Assembly (NCBI GenBank): GCA_017447865.1
Contig: JAFSMO010000051.1
Span: forward strand, 1-47,330
Direction: 5' to 3'
DNA length: 47,330 nucleotides
Source: Thermoguttaceae bacterium
Lineage (GTDB): Bacteria > Planctomycetota > Planctomycetia > Pirellulales > Thermoguttaceae
Both the position numbers and the translations under genes were made by a program. Positions 37,130 to 46,312 of this stretch are shown one piece after another. The notes under the pieces are model-generated. The model ran no database searches and had not been told where the DNA came from. It saw only the letters and a program-made list of their open reading frames with translations. The stretch's first letter is position 1; each line of letters opens with the position of its first letter.

Positions 37130-38449
37130 CTACCGGGTCCGAACCGTCTGGCCCTCACGCAGGAACCGCGCTCCGGGACCGACGATCTGCTCACCGGGAT
37201 CCAGGCCGGTCACGACCACGCCGTCAGCGGTCAGGCGGACGATCTGGACCTTCCGCTTCACGACTTTGTTTTCGGGCGAAAGCGTCCAGACGACCGTTTC
37301 GGTGCTTTTTCCCGTGTAGTCTTCCGGACTGGAGTCTGCGGCGGGCGGCACGTAGTCCCCAACGACCGACATGAGCGGGACGAGGCATTCCCCCTCCCTC
37401 GGCTTGAAGTTGATCGTCAGGCTGGCGGCCATCCCGGGGTAGATCTTGCGCTCCGGGTCCTCATTTTTGATCACGACTTCCAGCGGGTAGCCGTGACCGC
37501 CGGCCTGAAGCGCTTTTCCGAGCGAGTCGAGCTCCGCGTTGAATTTCACGTCCGGGTACGCCTCGAAAACGCACTCGAACGAGGTGAATTCATTCTGACG
37601 GACGAGAAAAGACTCCGAAATCGTCGTCTGGACCAGGATCGACGAGGCGTCGGTGAACGCGAGGACTGGGATCCCCGGCGCGACGATCTCACTATTTTCG
37701 GAATATTTTTGCGTGACGTACCCACGGCACGGCGCGACCAGAATCGTGTCCTTCAAGGCGTTTTCGGCCTGGGCCTGCTGCGCGAGAAGGCCCTTTTTCT
37801 TGGCCTCGTAGCCTTTGATCTCCTCGTCCAGCCCCTTGATGCCGTTTTCGAGCTGCTTCTCAGCCGCGATTTTGGCCGCAAGCGCCTGCTCGTGCTGGAG
37901 CTTGATCTCGTCCAGCTTGATTTCCGGGACGGCCCCGTCTTTTTCCAGCTCGGTGAACTTTTTCAGATTTTTGTCCACGGTCTCAAACTGGGTGACGGCC
38001 GCGTCCACCGCCTTTTGAAGCATCGTGATGGAGCGGTCTTTATTCGCGGTTTTGGCGTCCAGAGCGGCTTGAACCTCGCCCAGACCCGCTTTTACCGTCT
38101 CCAGCGTGTTCAGGAAGTCACGCTGATCCAGCCGAGCCAATTCCGTGCCTTCTTCGACCATTTCGCCGATTTTGGCCGTCATGGAAACCAGGGGGCCAGG
38201 GACCCGGAAGGAAAGCTGGATCGTTTTGCCTTCTTTTGCAATGGCGGAAAAGGTCTGCGGCCGAAGTTCTTCCTCGAGCCGGGTTTCGCAAAGCTGAACG
38301 AGCGGGACCCGGATCGCTTCGCTCTCAGCGATCTCCGCCTCAGTGGGCTCCTGCTTTTGACGAGCGCAGGAACAGAAAAGAAAAAGAAAGCAGATGAAAA
38401 TCAGGAGGCCGAAACCCGACCATTCACGGGGGTTATTGCGTTCGAACAT
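37130..38449 (-). CDS. HlyD/MFP-family periplasmic adaptor, lipoprotein
   Basis: The product has 439 residues. ATG 38449 is chosen because AAGGA lies seven bases upstream and the frame then opens a lipoprotein signal peptide with lipobox LFCSC (Cys near residue 25). The upstream open frame to 38500 has no such start. The adaptor pattern is complete: LSFRVPGPLVSMTAKIGEMV (lipoyl half 1), a long coiled-coil hairpin with KAGLGEVQAALDAKTANKD and LEKDGAVPEIKLDEIKLQHE, then the returning lipoyl half (VAPCRGYVTQKYSENSEIVA), beta-barrel and membrane-proximal strands. It bridges the inner-membrane RND pump to an outer channel and is translationally linked to the pump gene by an 11-base gap. Substrate unknown. 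Confidence 0.9.
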   Translation of the reverse strand: MFERNNPREWSGFGLLIFICFLFLFCSCARQKQEPTEAEIAESEAIRVPLVQLCETRLEEELRPQTFSAIAKEGKTIQLSFRVPGPLVSMTAKIGEMVEEGTELARLDQRDFLNTLETVKAGLGEVQAALDAKTANKDRSITMLQKAVDAAVTQFETVDKNLKKFTELEKDGAVPEIKLDEIKLQHEQALAAKIAAEKQLENGIKGLDEEIKGYEAKKKGLLAQQAQAENALKDTILVAPCRGYVTQKYSENSEIVAPGIPVLAFTDASSILVQTTISESFLVRQNEFTSFECVFEAYPDVKFNAELDSLGKALQAGGHGYPLEVVIKNEDPERKIYPGMAASLTINFKPREGECLVPLMSVVGDYVPPAADSSPEDYTGKSTETVVWTLSPENKVVKRKVQIVRLTADGVVVTGLDPGEQIVGPGARFLREGQTVRTR

Positions 38450-38992
38450 TGCAAATCCTTGGTGTTGGGGAAACATTGATCCGGCCGAGGCTTTACTCAA
38501 AATTTCCGCCGTAAAAAATAAAAATTCCCCCCCTCCCCAATTAAAGGAAGGGAAAATCGGGGTTTTTGAATTTTATCGTCCTATTTCCTTTTATATGCAA
38601 ATCAGGAATAAAAGGTTCTGATTTTATCGGATTTTTTAAAAGTTCAGAATTGGCTCGAAATTAGGAATTTCCGTGTGCGGAAGGTTCAGAAGTCCCTGAT
38701 CCGATTCAGGTTTTTATTTGTTGGGCCTGAGTCTCCTGAAAAGCCTGAACTTTAAACTTCCGTTTTTAAACAAAAAAATTTCACTTTTTTTCAAAAAATT
38801 CCAAAAGAACCCCTTCCGGATTCTTGACTTTTTTGTAAAATCGGATTAAAATTTAATTAACTATTTTTTCTGGTCGTTTTCTCGGGGGCTTTGGCAGCTC
38901 ATTCTGCCGGAGATTTCCGGAAATTCAGGAAAATGTTCAAAGGTTAAAACGGGTAAAATTTCGGGGACTTTAATTTATATACGAAACGAATC
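38450..38992. other. Non-coding gap between the efflux operon and the kinase operon
   Basis: No coding region is seen. The sequence is A+T-rich, with runs of A and T (38758-38800). It holds the promoter at 38824-38852 and about 140 bases of leader before the kinase gene. No structured repeat was found. Confidence 0.6.
38824..38852 (+). promoter_or_regulatory. Promoter of the transmembrane kinase operon
   Basis: TTGACT (38824-38829), 17-base spacer, TAAAAT (38847-38852). It leaves a leader of about 135 bases before the ATG at 38993. Confidence 0.6.
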
Positions 38993-41900
38993 ATGGCCAT
39001 TAAAGATTCTTCCTCCGTGATTAAAATCATCGAACGCAGCCGGCTGTTGCAGCTGAAAGACTTTGAGTCCGCCAAAGAGCTTAGCGAGCAGTATCCGGAC
39101 AGTCAGGAATTTCTCAAGGCTTTGCTGAAAAAGAAAATCGTGACCCGGTGGCAGGCCGGTCAGCTTCTTTCCGGTAATACTTCATTCTTCCTTGGGAAAT
39201 ACAAACTGGTTGATCTGTTGGGAGCCGGAGGAATGGGCCGCGTTTTCCTCGCGGAACACATCACGATGAACCGCCCCGTCGCGCTGAAAATCATCGCCAA
39301 AGAACTCGTGAAGGACCCCGAGGCGCAAAAGCGTTTCCTGAATGAGGCCCGGGCGATCGCCGCGCTGAACCATCCGAATATCGTGCACGCCTACAGCGTG
39401 GATAAAGAGGGGGATCGTTACTACATCGTCATGGAGTACGTGGACGGGCAGGACCTCGAAAAAATCGTCCAGAAAGAAGGCCCGATGGATCAGGAGCGCG
39501 TCGCCCAATACATGTACCAGGCCGCCAGCGCCTTGAATCACGCCCATGAACGCGGCATGATCCACTGCGATATCAAGCCCGCCAACCTGCTTTTGAACCA
39601 GGAATCCGACCAGATCAAGATCCTCGACATGGGTTTGGCCCGGTTCCATTCCAGGACAGAAGGAGGGGAGGACCTGAACAAAAACGTCATTGGAACCGTG
39701 GATTACATGGCGCCGGAAGTCGCCGAGGACTCCGCCAATTCGTCGCCGCAGTCCGATATTTACTCGCTCGGTTGCGTGATGTACTTCCTCCTGACCGGCA
39801 GGATCCCGTTCCCGGGCGATACGATTCCCGAACGAATCATCAAGCATCAGACCGAAGAACCTAAGAATCCGCAGGAGTTTAACGACCGGATCTCCTCGAA
39901 ACTCTGCGACATTTGCCTGAAAATGATGGCCAAAGAGCCGAAAGACCGGTACGCTTCCTGCGCTGAAATTGAGGAAGCACTGGGCGAATGGCTGGCGGAT
40001 AGCGATCACGCGGGGGAAAGCTCGATTTCGCTTGATTTCACGAGTTTGGGCGGTGATTCCAAGGCCAGCCACTCCAGCTCGAGTCTGGCGAGCCGTTCGA
40101 AAAAATCGGGCATTTTCGGCAAATTCACGAAAAAAAGCCCCAAGGACGCGAAAGATTCCAAGATTTCCAAAGACGTGAATGAAAAAGCCGGTAAATCGGG
40201 AAAACTGGGCTCGGACGTGGATTTCCTTGGTCTGGAAAGTCTCCAGAAAGCCGCTTCTTCCGCTGAGAAGAAAGACTCTGGTTTTTCGTTCGATTTTTCA
40301 GATTCTGGATCCGGAAAAGCTGATAAAAAACAGAAGGATGAAAAAGGCTTGGACGATACTGTCGTCTCGAGCGAGAAGGACGTGGCCGAATCGGTCGCCA
40401 AGGAACCCGGTTTTGAGATAAAAAACATGGAAAAGAAAGAAAATAGTCAAAACAAACAGCCGGCAAAGAATCCAAAACTGGTTCAGGCGGTTCTTCTGGA
40501 TGAGGACGATGACGACGAAGCGGAAGAAAGTTTTGCCGTCGTGAAAAAATCCCCGGCTCCTCAAAAATCTTCCGTTCCTCCGTTGAAAAAGCCCGGCAAA
40601 GATGGGGCGAAACGCGAAGAGGAAATTTCCGCCGTCATGTCGCGCCTCCACAAAGGAAAATCCGCAGCGTGGGGAAGCGGAAAACGGGAAGAAAGTCCCG
40701 AAAATGCGGTTTCCAAAAAGGCGGGCGCTGCCGGAGCCAAAGGGAAAAAGGGCACTTCCGCCAAAGGGCCGGGCTTCTTCCAGAAACTCAAGACTTTCCT
40801 CGCGGGCCTTACGCCGAAGCAGCGACTCATTTATGGCGGAGCCGTGGGTGGGGGACTTCTGCTCCTCCTCATTTTGATCGTGGTCTTCTGCTTGATCGGC
40901 GGCGGTAAAAAGGACGTGGCCCAGAATCAAAACACTCCGGTCGTTGAGGAAGTCGTAGAGGACGACCTCGCGGAAAACGGAGACTCCAAAGACGCTGACG
41001 CTGAAAAACCGGCCGATGGCGAACAAAAAGCCGAAGGTGACGCTGAAGCCCCGGCTGATGGCGAACAGAAGCCCGAAGGTGAGGGCGAAGCTCCTGCCGA
41101 TGGCGAGCAAAAGCCTGAAGGCGAAACTGAAGCTCCGGCTGATGGTGAAAACCAGACTCCTGCGGATGGTGAACAAAAGCCCGAAGGTGAAGCCGAAGCC
41201 CCGACTGATGGCGAACAAAAGCCCGAAGGTGAAGCCGAAGCCCCGGCTGATGGCGAGCAAAATCCTGAAGGTGAAAACACCGCTCCGGCTGAATCCGAAA
41301 CGGAAGTAGAAGCCGCTCCGGCTGAAGAGGAGAAGAAGGAAGAAACGGCTCCGGTGGAAGAGGAAACGAAAGAAGAAGCCGCTCCGGCGGAAGAAGAAAA
41401 GAAGGAAGAACCGGCGCCGGAGGAAAAGAAACCCGAGCCGAAAAAGGCCTCCGCGGAACCCTTCAAGGGCGTTCCTGATATTGCTCCGATCCCCGGAGTT
41501 TCCTCCAAGGAAAAGACCAAGCTGGTGGACCTTCCGGACGCGGGGTCTGAAGTGGCAGTTTCGCTCCTGGGCGGCGACGTCGTATTCCCGGTGAAAGCGA
41601 TCGGGAAGAAACAGCCGGAACAGACTAAATTCTTCAATCTTGAAGAAGGCGACTCTGAAGGGGAAAACAAAGCCTGGGACATTAAGTACAAAAACAAAGA
41701 AGAGGAATCCCTGGCCGGGATCCTTACTCTGGAAGACGGCGAGCTGAGTTTCGAGTGGCGCCCGGATGACAAAATTCCCCCGAAAGACCTCCCGATGCTC
41801 GCAAACTGCGCGTTGAAGCTGGAAGTCGGCGAAAAGTCGCACGTTCTGGCTCTGCGTGAGCCGATCGAGCTCCCGACGATGGTGCTGGACAAAAAAACCG

Positions 41901-42574
41901 GAAACGGAGGCTTTAAGCCTGAGAAGCTGGATCCTCCATTCCCGTCCAGCGACGTGGTTTACGTTGAGTTCACCCGAATTGGTGATTTTCCCGATAATTG
42001 CCAGGACATTACATTCCCGGAACCGACGAAAGTTTCCGATTTGGGCCCGAAAAACCCGATGAAAATTTCCTTTAATTTCAAAGACCCCAACGGAAATATG
42101 CAGGAGGCTTTCTTCTTCGATTTCGTTCCGACGGTCGGTTCCAGCCTGGCGGGTACTTTGACTCCTGGAATGCAGGGAATGGCAAAAGGCGCTGGAAAGC
42201 AGCTCATGGCCCAGCTGAGCCTGCTTCAGAATCCTCAGATCGATATTCAGGTACAACAGTGGAACAAGAAGATTCAGGAAATCGAAAAGAAGATGGAAAA
42301 AGTCGAGGCGTGGCAGAGAGACGCGAAGGATACGAACGAGATCGCCAAGCTCCAGATGCAGATTTGGCTGGTCGGTATCGCCAAACAAATGGGTGACGCC
42401 GATTTTGAGTTCCGTATCTATGCCCTGTATGATGGGGAGGAGATTGATCTGGTCACGAGCCGTAAAATGAGTCCCGACGAGATGAAACCCGCCAAGAAAG
42501 GAAAGGCCTCCAATAAAAAAGGCGGTAAAGAACCGGAAGAAGACGAAAACGATCTCGGCGGCATGAAATTTTAA
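38993..42574 (+). CDS. Transmembrane Ser/Thr protein kinase with a repeat linker and a sensor-like outer domain
   Basis: The product has 1193 residues. Residues 1-65 are the short helical domain seen before planctomycete kinases (FLKALLKKKIVTRWQAGQLL). The kinase domain is about 68-350: LLGAGGMGRVFLAE, VALKIIAKELV with the catalytic Lys, MIHCDIKPANLLL, ILDMGLARF and MAPEV. The catalytic loop reads HCD rather than HRD and the metal loop DMG rather than DFG; DMG is common in planctomycete kinases, and loss of the Arg means activation does not need loop phosphorylation in the usual way. A basic Ser/Lys linker precedes one membrane segment (612-637, GGAVGGGLLLLLILIVVFCL). Outside lie a 14-residue ADGEQKPEGE repeat (673-765) and a glutamate-rich stretch. 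About 350 residues follow that match the next gene's product. Kinase inside, sensor outside. Confidence 0.9.
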   Translation: MAIKDSSSVIKIIERSRLLQLKDFESAKELSEQYPDSQEFLKALLKKKIVTRWQAGQLLSGNTSFFLGKYKLVDLLGAGGMGRVFLAEHITMNRPVALKIIAKELVKDPEAQKRFLNEARAIAALNHPNIVHAYSVDKEGDRYYIVMEYVDGQDLEKIVQKEGPMDQERVAQYMYQAASALNHAHERGMIHCDIKPANLLLNQESDQIKILDMGLARFHSRTEGGEDLNKNVIGTVDYMAPEVAEDSANSSPQSDIYSLGCVMYFLLTGRIPFPGDTIPERIIKHQTEEPKNPQEFNDRISSKLCDICLKMMAKEPKDRYASCAEIEEALGEWLADSDHAGESSISLDFTSLGGDSKASHSSSSLASRSKKSGIFGKFTKKSPKDAKDSKISKDVNEKAGKSGKLGSDVDFLGLESLQKAASSAEKKDSGFSFDFSDSGSGKADKKQKDEKGLDDTVVSSEKDVAESVAKEPGFEIKNMEKKENSQNKQPAKNPKLVQAVLLDEDDDDEAEESFAVVKKSPAPQKSSVPPLKKPGKDGAKREEEISAVMSRLHKGKSAAWGSGKREESPENAVSKKAGAAGAKGKKGTSAKGPGFFQKLKTFLAGLTPKQRLIYGGAVGGGLLLLLILIVVFCLIGGGKKDVAQNQNTPVVEEVVEDDLAENGDSKDADAEKPADGEQKAEGDAEAPADGEQKPEGEGEAPADGEQKPEGETEAPADGENQTPADGEQKPEGEAEAPTDGEQKPEGEAEAPADGEQNPEGENTAPAESETEVEAAPAEEEKKEETAPVEEETKEEAAPAEEEKKEEPAPEEKKPEPKKASAEPFKGVPDIAPIPGVSSKEKTKLVDLPDAGSEVAVSLLGGDVVFPVKAIGKKQPEQTKFFNLEEGDSEGENKAWDIKYKNKEEESLAGILTLEDGELSFEWRPDDKIPPKDLPMLANCALKLEVGEKSHVLALREPIELPTMVLDKKTGNGGFKPEKLDPPFPSSDVVYVEFTRIGDFPDNCQDITFPEPTKVSDLGPKNPMKISFNFKDPNGNMQEAFFFDFVPTVGSSLAGTLTPGMQGMAKGAGKQLMAQLSLLQNPQIDIQVQQWNKKIQEIEKKMEKVEAWQRDAKDTNEIAKLQMQIWLVGIAKQMGDADFEFRIYALYDGEEIDLVTSRKMSPDEMKPAKKGKASNKKGGKEPEEDENDLGGMKF
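41009..41287 (+). repeat. 42-bp in-frame tandem repeat inside the kinase gene
   Basis: Seven units encode PADGEQKPEGEAEA or close variants; the fourth is cut to eight codons. This is a Pro/Glu-rich stalk between the membrane segment and the outer domain, and the kind of sequence that varies in copy number between strains. Confidence 0.8.
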
Positions 42575-42603
42575 CGATTGAAAAGGATTGAGAGTTTTTC
42601 GGC

Positions 42604-43788
42604 ATGAAACGGGCAAATTTCAGGATTTTCCTTTGGGTGTTCCTTGGTGCCCTTGCGGTGGTCTGGTTCGAAAATCAGGTTCTTGCCGCGAGCGTCTTCG
42701 ATGGGGTCCCGAGGGCGGTCCGTCTTCCCGATTCCACCAAAGAAGATGAAGTTACACTTCTGCCGCTTGACTTGGGAGGAAAATCCTTTACGCTCTCGCT
42801 CCTTGGAGGAGAAACGGCCATCCCGCAAAAAGCCGGGGCTAAAAAGAAGAAAGACGAGGAAGGCGGCGCGGCGGCACTGACGGGTTACACTTTGACGGGT
42901 GAAGGCCCCAACTGCTGGAAGATCAAGTACAATCTGGAAGGCCGCGAAGCCACGTGCGTCACGCTGACCCACGACGGGAAAAAGCTCAATTTCAAGTGGC
43001 GCACCAAGGTCCCGCAGAATCTGCTGCTCCCGATCGCGAACTGCGTTTTGAAGTTCACTTGCGGCCCGGACAAACACTACCTGGCGCTCCGGGAGACCGT
43101 GAAAATTGAAAATATTATGCTGAACCGGAAGACCGGCGCGGGAATGTTCAAGACGGAAAAGCTGGACTACCCGCTCCCGGACCCGGAAACGGTCTTTTTC
43201 GATTTGCAGTCTTTAGGACCGCACAAGCGCGGAGAGGCGAACGTGATTCTTCCGCCGGTGAAGAAAGCGTCCGACCTTTCGTCCAGGGAACCGTTGAAGA
43301 TCCAGTTCAAGTTCAAGGATTCCAACGGGAATACGAAGAACCCGTTTAACCTTAACATCAAGACGATGATCGCGGCGGTCATTGAGGTTTCGATCGAACC
43401 GCCGTTAACGGACGCCAAAATGTACAGTATGATGTTTCGGCAGGCGCAGGACCCGCAGATCGACATCGTGCTGCATAAAAATCGGAGCGAGATCAACAAC
43501 ATCAACCGAAAACTCAAAAAGCAGAAAGCCTGGAAGCGCAGCGCGAAAGACACGAATAAAATTTCCCAGCTGCAGACGGTGAACTGGACCTACGAGCAGC
43601 TCCGGGCCCTCGCGAAATGGGAGGCGAAACTGCGGGTCTATATTAACTATGGGGAAACGCAGGTAAATGTTCTGGAAACCCAGCCTCTGACGGCAGAACA
43701 GAAGGCCGCCCGGCAGGAGAAGCCAAAACCGATCAAAAGAATGGAAAAGGGCGCACCGCCGCCGAAAGAAATCGAGTTTAAATTTTAA
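42604..43788 (+). CDS. Secreted protein homologous to the outer domain of the upstream kinase
   Basis: The product has 394 residues. It has a signal peptide (MKRANFRIFLWVFLGALAVV, cut near VLAAS). The mature protein matches the kinase's C-terminal domain along its whole length in the same order: an LLGGE/LLGGD start, KIKYN versus IKYKNKE, LNFKWR versus LSFEWR, LPIANCVLKF versus LPMLANCALKL, YLALRE versus VLALREP, MLNRKTGAGMFKTEKLDYP versus VLDKKTGNGGFKPEKLDPP, QDPQIDI versus QNPQIDI, and AKDTNKISQLQ versus AKDTNEIAKLQ. It lacks the kinase, linker and membrane segment. It starts 29 bases after the kinase gene. It may be a soluble partner, decoy or ligand-binding subunit for the receptor; this is inference. 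No known domain name applies. Confidence 0.85.
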   Translation: MKRANFRIFLWVFLGALAVVWFENQVLAASVFDGVPRAVRLPDSTKEDEVTLLPLDLGGKSFTLSLLGGETAIPQKAGAKKKKDEEGGAAALTGYTLTGEGPNCWKIKYNLEGREATCVTLTHDGKKLNFKWRTKVPQNLLLPIANCVLKFTCGPDKHYLALRETVKIENIMLNRKTGAGMFKTEKLDYPLPDPETVFFDLQSLGPHKRGEANVILPPVKKASDLSSREPLKIQFKFKDSNGNTKNPFNLNIKTMIAAVIEVSIEPPLTDAKMYSMMFRQAQDPQIDIVLHKNRSEINNINRKLKKQKAWKRSAKDTNKISQLQTVNWTYEQLRALAKWEAKLRVYINYGETQVNVLETQPLTAEQKAARQEKPKPIKRMEKGAPPPKEIEFKF

Positions 43789-43830
43789 TTGGGCCTGACC
43801 TTTACGGAATGGGATTTCACGGAGATCTTC

Positions 43831-44907
43831 ATGAATTGCAGAAACATTTTGTTCGTCGCTTTCTCACTTCTGTTTTCTGTGTGTGGGTTTGCCGCGGAGC
43901 AGAATCAGGCCATTTGGCAGTCCAAACCGGTGGAACACTGGACGAAAATCCTTGCGTCCGCGCTTGAAAAGCAGAATGAAAAAGCTCCGTCGGTCCGTGA
44001 GCAGTGGTACGCTGCATACTCGCTGGGAAAATACGCGAAGGAAGCCGAATCGGCCGTGCCGGTTCTGCTGGAGCGTTTGCAGCTGGACGCGGGCGAGGAT
44101 GATGACGTGCGCGCCTGCATCCTCCTCACGCTGGCGTTGATCGGCGACAAAGAAGCGGTCCCGGCCATTTTGAAGGAAGTGGATTCCGAGTACCCGATCA
44201 TGCGCCGCACGGCAGTTCTGGCGTTGAGAAAATTTCCGAAAGAGCTTGCGGAAGACGCGCAGACCGTGGAAAAACTCGAGCAAATTCTGAAATCCCACGC
44301 GGAAACCGAGCAGGCTTTGGCGACGAACTGTGCGGCCGCCCTTTGGCTCGTCGGGAAGCAGGACGCAGTTCTCGCGTGGATCGGCCAGACGTTGACGCTG
44401 GATAAAGAGTTCAATTACGTCCGCAACACGGAGATTTACCAGACGCTTGCCGCGATTCATTTGATTCTGGAGGATTCCGGCCCGGAAACGTTTGGGGAAA
44501 ATGCCGAGAAACTGGGCGAAAATCTGGTCGAACTGGTTCAGAAAACACCGGACGCGGATTCTGCCCTGAGTGCGTGCGAGATCCTGGTAAAACTTGGCCC
44601 CGCGGCGCTTCCGTCAGTCCAGAAAGTTGAAAATATTGCGAAAAAACCACGGCTTCTTTCCGTTTTGGCCGCGCTTGATTCGGAAAACCCCGAGACGCAA
44701 ACGCTCGTTTTGGCGACCGTCGAGGACTCCGCGGCTTCTTTACCCTGCCGCATTGCCGCGATCCGCGGAACGCTTCATTTCCCCGAGGCGCAGCGCCCGG
44801 CCGCGGCGGACGTTCTGGTGAAGATTCTGAATGAGCCCGACACGGACCCGGTGATCGCGAATGAAGCGCGTCTGACCCTGAAAAAACTCGGGGCGGCAAA
44901 CAAATGA
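43831..44907 (+). CDS. Exported HEAT-repeat protein
   Basis: The product has 358 residues from ATG 43831, which follows GGAGA and opens a signal peptide (MNCRNILFVAFSLLFSVCGF, then AAEQ). The upstream frame to 43789 lacks a start signal. The body is built of helical pairs with HEAT/PBS-lyase-type spacing: REQWYAAYSLGKYAKEAESA followed by VPVLLERLQL; DVRACILLTLALIGDKEAVP; MRRTAVLALRKFPKELAEDA; ATNCAAALWLVGKQ; and the last repeats CRIAAIRGTLHFPE and VIANEARLTLKKL. Such proteins bind other proteins. It is third in the kinase operon, 42 bases after the secreted sensor-domain homologue, so it may bind that protein or the receptor outside the cell. No enzymatic motif is seen. Confidence 0.75.
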   Translation: MNCRNILFVAFSLLFSVCGFAAEQNQAIWQSKPVEHWTKILASALEKQNEKAPSVREQWYAAYSLGKYAKEAESAVPVLLERLQLDAGEDDDVRACILLTLALIGDKEAVPAILKEVDSEYPIMRRTAVLALRKFPKELAEDAQTVEKLEQILKSHAETEQALATNCAAALWLVGKQDAVLAWIGQTLTLDKEFNYVRNTEIYQTLAAIHLILEDSGPETFGENAEKLGENLVELVQKTPDADSALSACEILVKLGPAALPSVQKVENIAKKPRLLSVLAALDSENPETQTLVLATVEDSAASLPCRIAAIRGTLHFPEAQRPAAADVLVKILNEPDTDPVIANEARLTLKKLGAANK

Positions 44908-44964
44908 GTGTTTCTTCATTTCATTCAAGGTTTTAAGCCTGGGAATTGCTCATTGGGAAGACTT

Positions 44965-46125
44965 TCAGTGAAAAATCAACATTCCAACCAATGGAATGAT
45001 GATGAAAACAAGTAAAACCCACCCAACAATGTAATAGCGGCTCCGTTCCGCAAGTTTTGAGAGAAATTTGGCCCAGCGAACAGGCCAGCGCATCCAGGGA
45101 ATCGGATAGAAAATCAAGGTTCCGCAGAAGTTAAACAGGAAATGAACCAGCCCAAGAGTCAGCCCGGCAGCCCCTCCAGTTCCTGCGTATGCCATTGCGG
45201 CAAGAATCGCTGTGATCGTTGTCCCGATATTGGCGCCAAGCAAAATAGGATAAATTCCTTCCAGTTTTAAAACCCCCGATGCGACGAGGGGCACCAGCAG
45301 CGATGTGGTGATACTCGATGACTGAATAATCATCGTGACGATAATTCCAATCACGATCCCGATCAGCCCGTTTTTGGAAAGTACCCGATTCAAAAGTTTC
45401 TCGATATTGTCTGCCATCAAGACCTTCATATTTCTTGTGATATGGATCAGTGAGAAGAATAAGATACCAAGTCCAAGAATCATCATTAAGGCCGCAGTTA
45501 CTGTCGGCAAGAGACAAAGAAGATTTTCACAAACGCTTTTATGAATAAACTCCACCGGAAGATTTACAAGCCACGGAAGCGGGTTCCAGCTGCCTTTGGA
45601 AGAAATCTCTGTTCCAAGCGGCATGAATCCAATCATAAAATGTGCCAGATGACTCAAAAAGCCGAAACAAATCTCCAAGGGGAATAAGATCGCCGTGGTC
45701 ATCAGGTTGAATGAGTCCTGAAGAGCACTCGCACTGTATGCTTTACTGAACGTTCTCCTGTCACTGAGACACCCCAGCGCGACGATCGTACTTGTGACGG
45801 AGGTCCCAATGTTGGTCCCCATGACGAAAGGGACGGCCTGCTCTACGGTCAGAGTGCCTGAGGCGGTCATCGCGACGGCAATACTGGTGGTCGCAGAGGA
45901 GCTTTGCATGATGGCCGTCAGAAAAATACCAAGACTTAAACTCAAGAATGGATTTGAAAGATTTGAAAGAAAAAAGTTCCAGCCGTCCTCATAAGTAACT
46001 GTCAGAAGTTTCGCCGCGTCGCCGAAAAGTTTAACTGCCACCAGGAAAAAAAAGATTAAAATGCAAAACCAGACGGCTCGCAATATTATTTCCAGGACAG
46101 TTGGCGAATGAGTTTGTGTGGTCAT
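44965..46125 (-). CDS. Na/phosphate cotransporter family protein (NptA type)
   Basis: The product has 386 residues. ATG 46125 with AAGG upstream is preferred to the TTG at 46143. The family's two inverted repeats are plain: IMQSSSATTSIAVAMTASG with VMGTNIGTSVTS in the first half and IIQSSSITTSLLVPLVASG with LLGANIGTTITA in the second. Eight or more membrane segments follow the Na/Pi-cotransporter II fold. It takes up phosphate with sodium or, in some bacteria, exports it. Unlike many bacterial members it has no C-terminal PhoU-like cytoplasmic domain. Its promoter is a perfect consensus and the leader is about 180 bases long. It is convergent with the HEAT-repeat gene. Confidence 0.88.
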   Translation of the reverse strand: MTTQTHSPTVLEIILRAVWFCILIFFFLVAVKLFGDAAKLLTVTYEDGWNFFLSNLSNPFLSLSLGIFLTAIMQSSSATTSIAVAMTASGTLTVEQAVPFVMGTNIGTSVTSTIVALGCLSDRRTFSKAYSASALQDSFNLMTTAILFPLEICFGFLSHLAHFMIGFMPLGTEISSKGSWNPLPWLVNLPVEFIHKSVCENLLCLLPTVTAALMMILGLGILFFSLIHITRNMKVLMADNIEKLLNRVLSKNGLIGIVIGIIVTMIIQSSSITTSLLVPLVASGVLKLEGIYPILLGANIGTTITAILAAMAYAGTGGAAGLTLGLVHFLFNFCGTLIFYPIPWMRWPVRWAKFLSKLAERSRYYIVGWVLLVFIIIPLVGMLIFH

Positions 46126-46312
46126 GTGCGAACCTTGTGACAAATAGAGAACGGGCCAATCCTTAAGTGTGGAATTTTAACTTTGAGGCGCGGTGAAAAA
46201 GAACTCTGAAAAATCAATGATCTAAATCCCAAATAAAACCTACAATTTAGCTGTTTTTATGGCAACTCATAAACGACGTTTTTGTTAAAAATTGCCTCAA
46301 CAATCAAAACTC

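Noticed and set aside
40298..42616. A 772-codon open frame on the minus strand opposite the transmembrane kinase gene
   Set aside because: Its product is unnaturally rich in Phe, Arg and Leu with repeats that mirror the kinase's Glu/Ala/Pro repeat; the plus strand has a coherent kinase, so this is a shadow frame.
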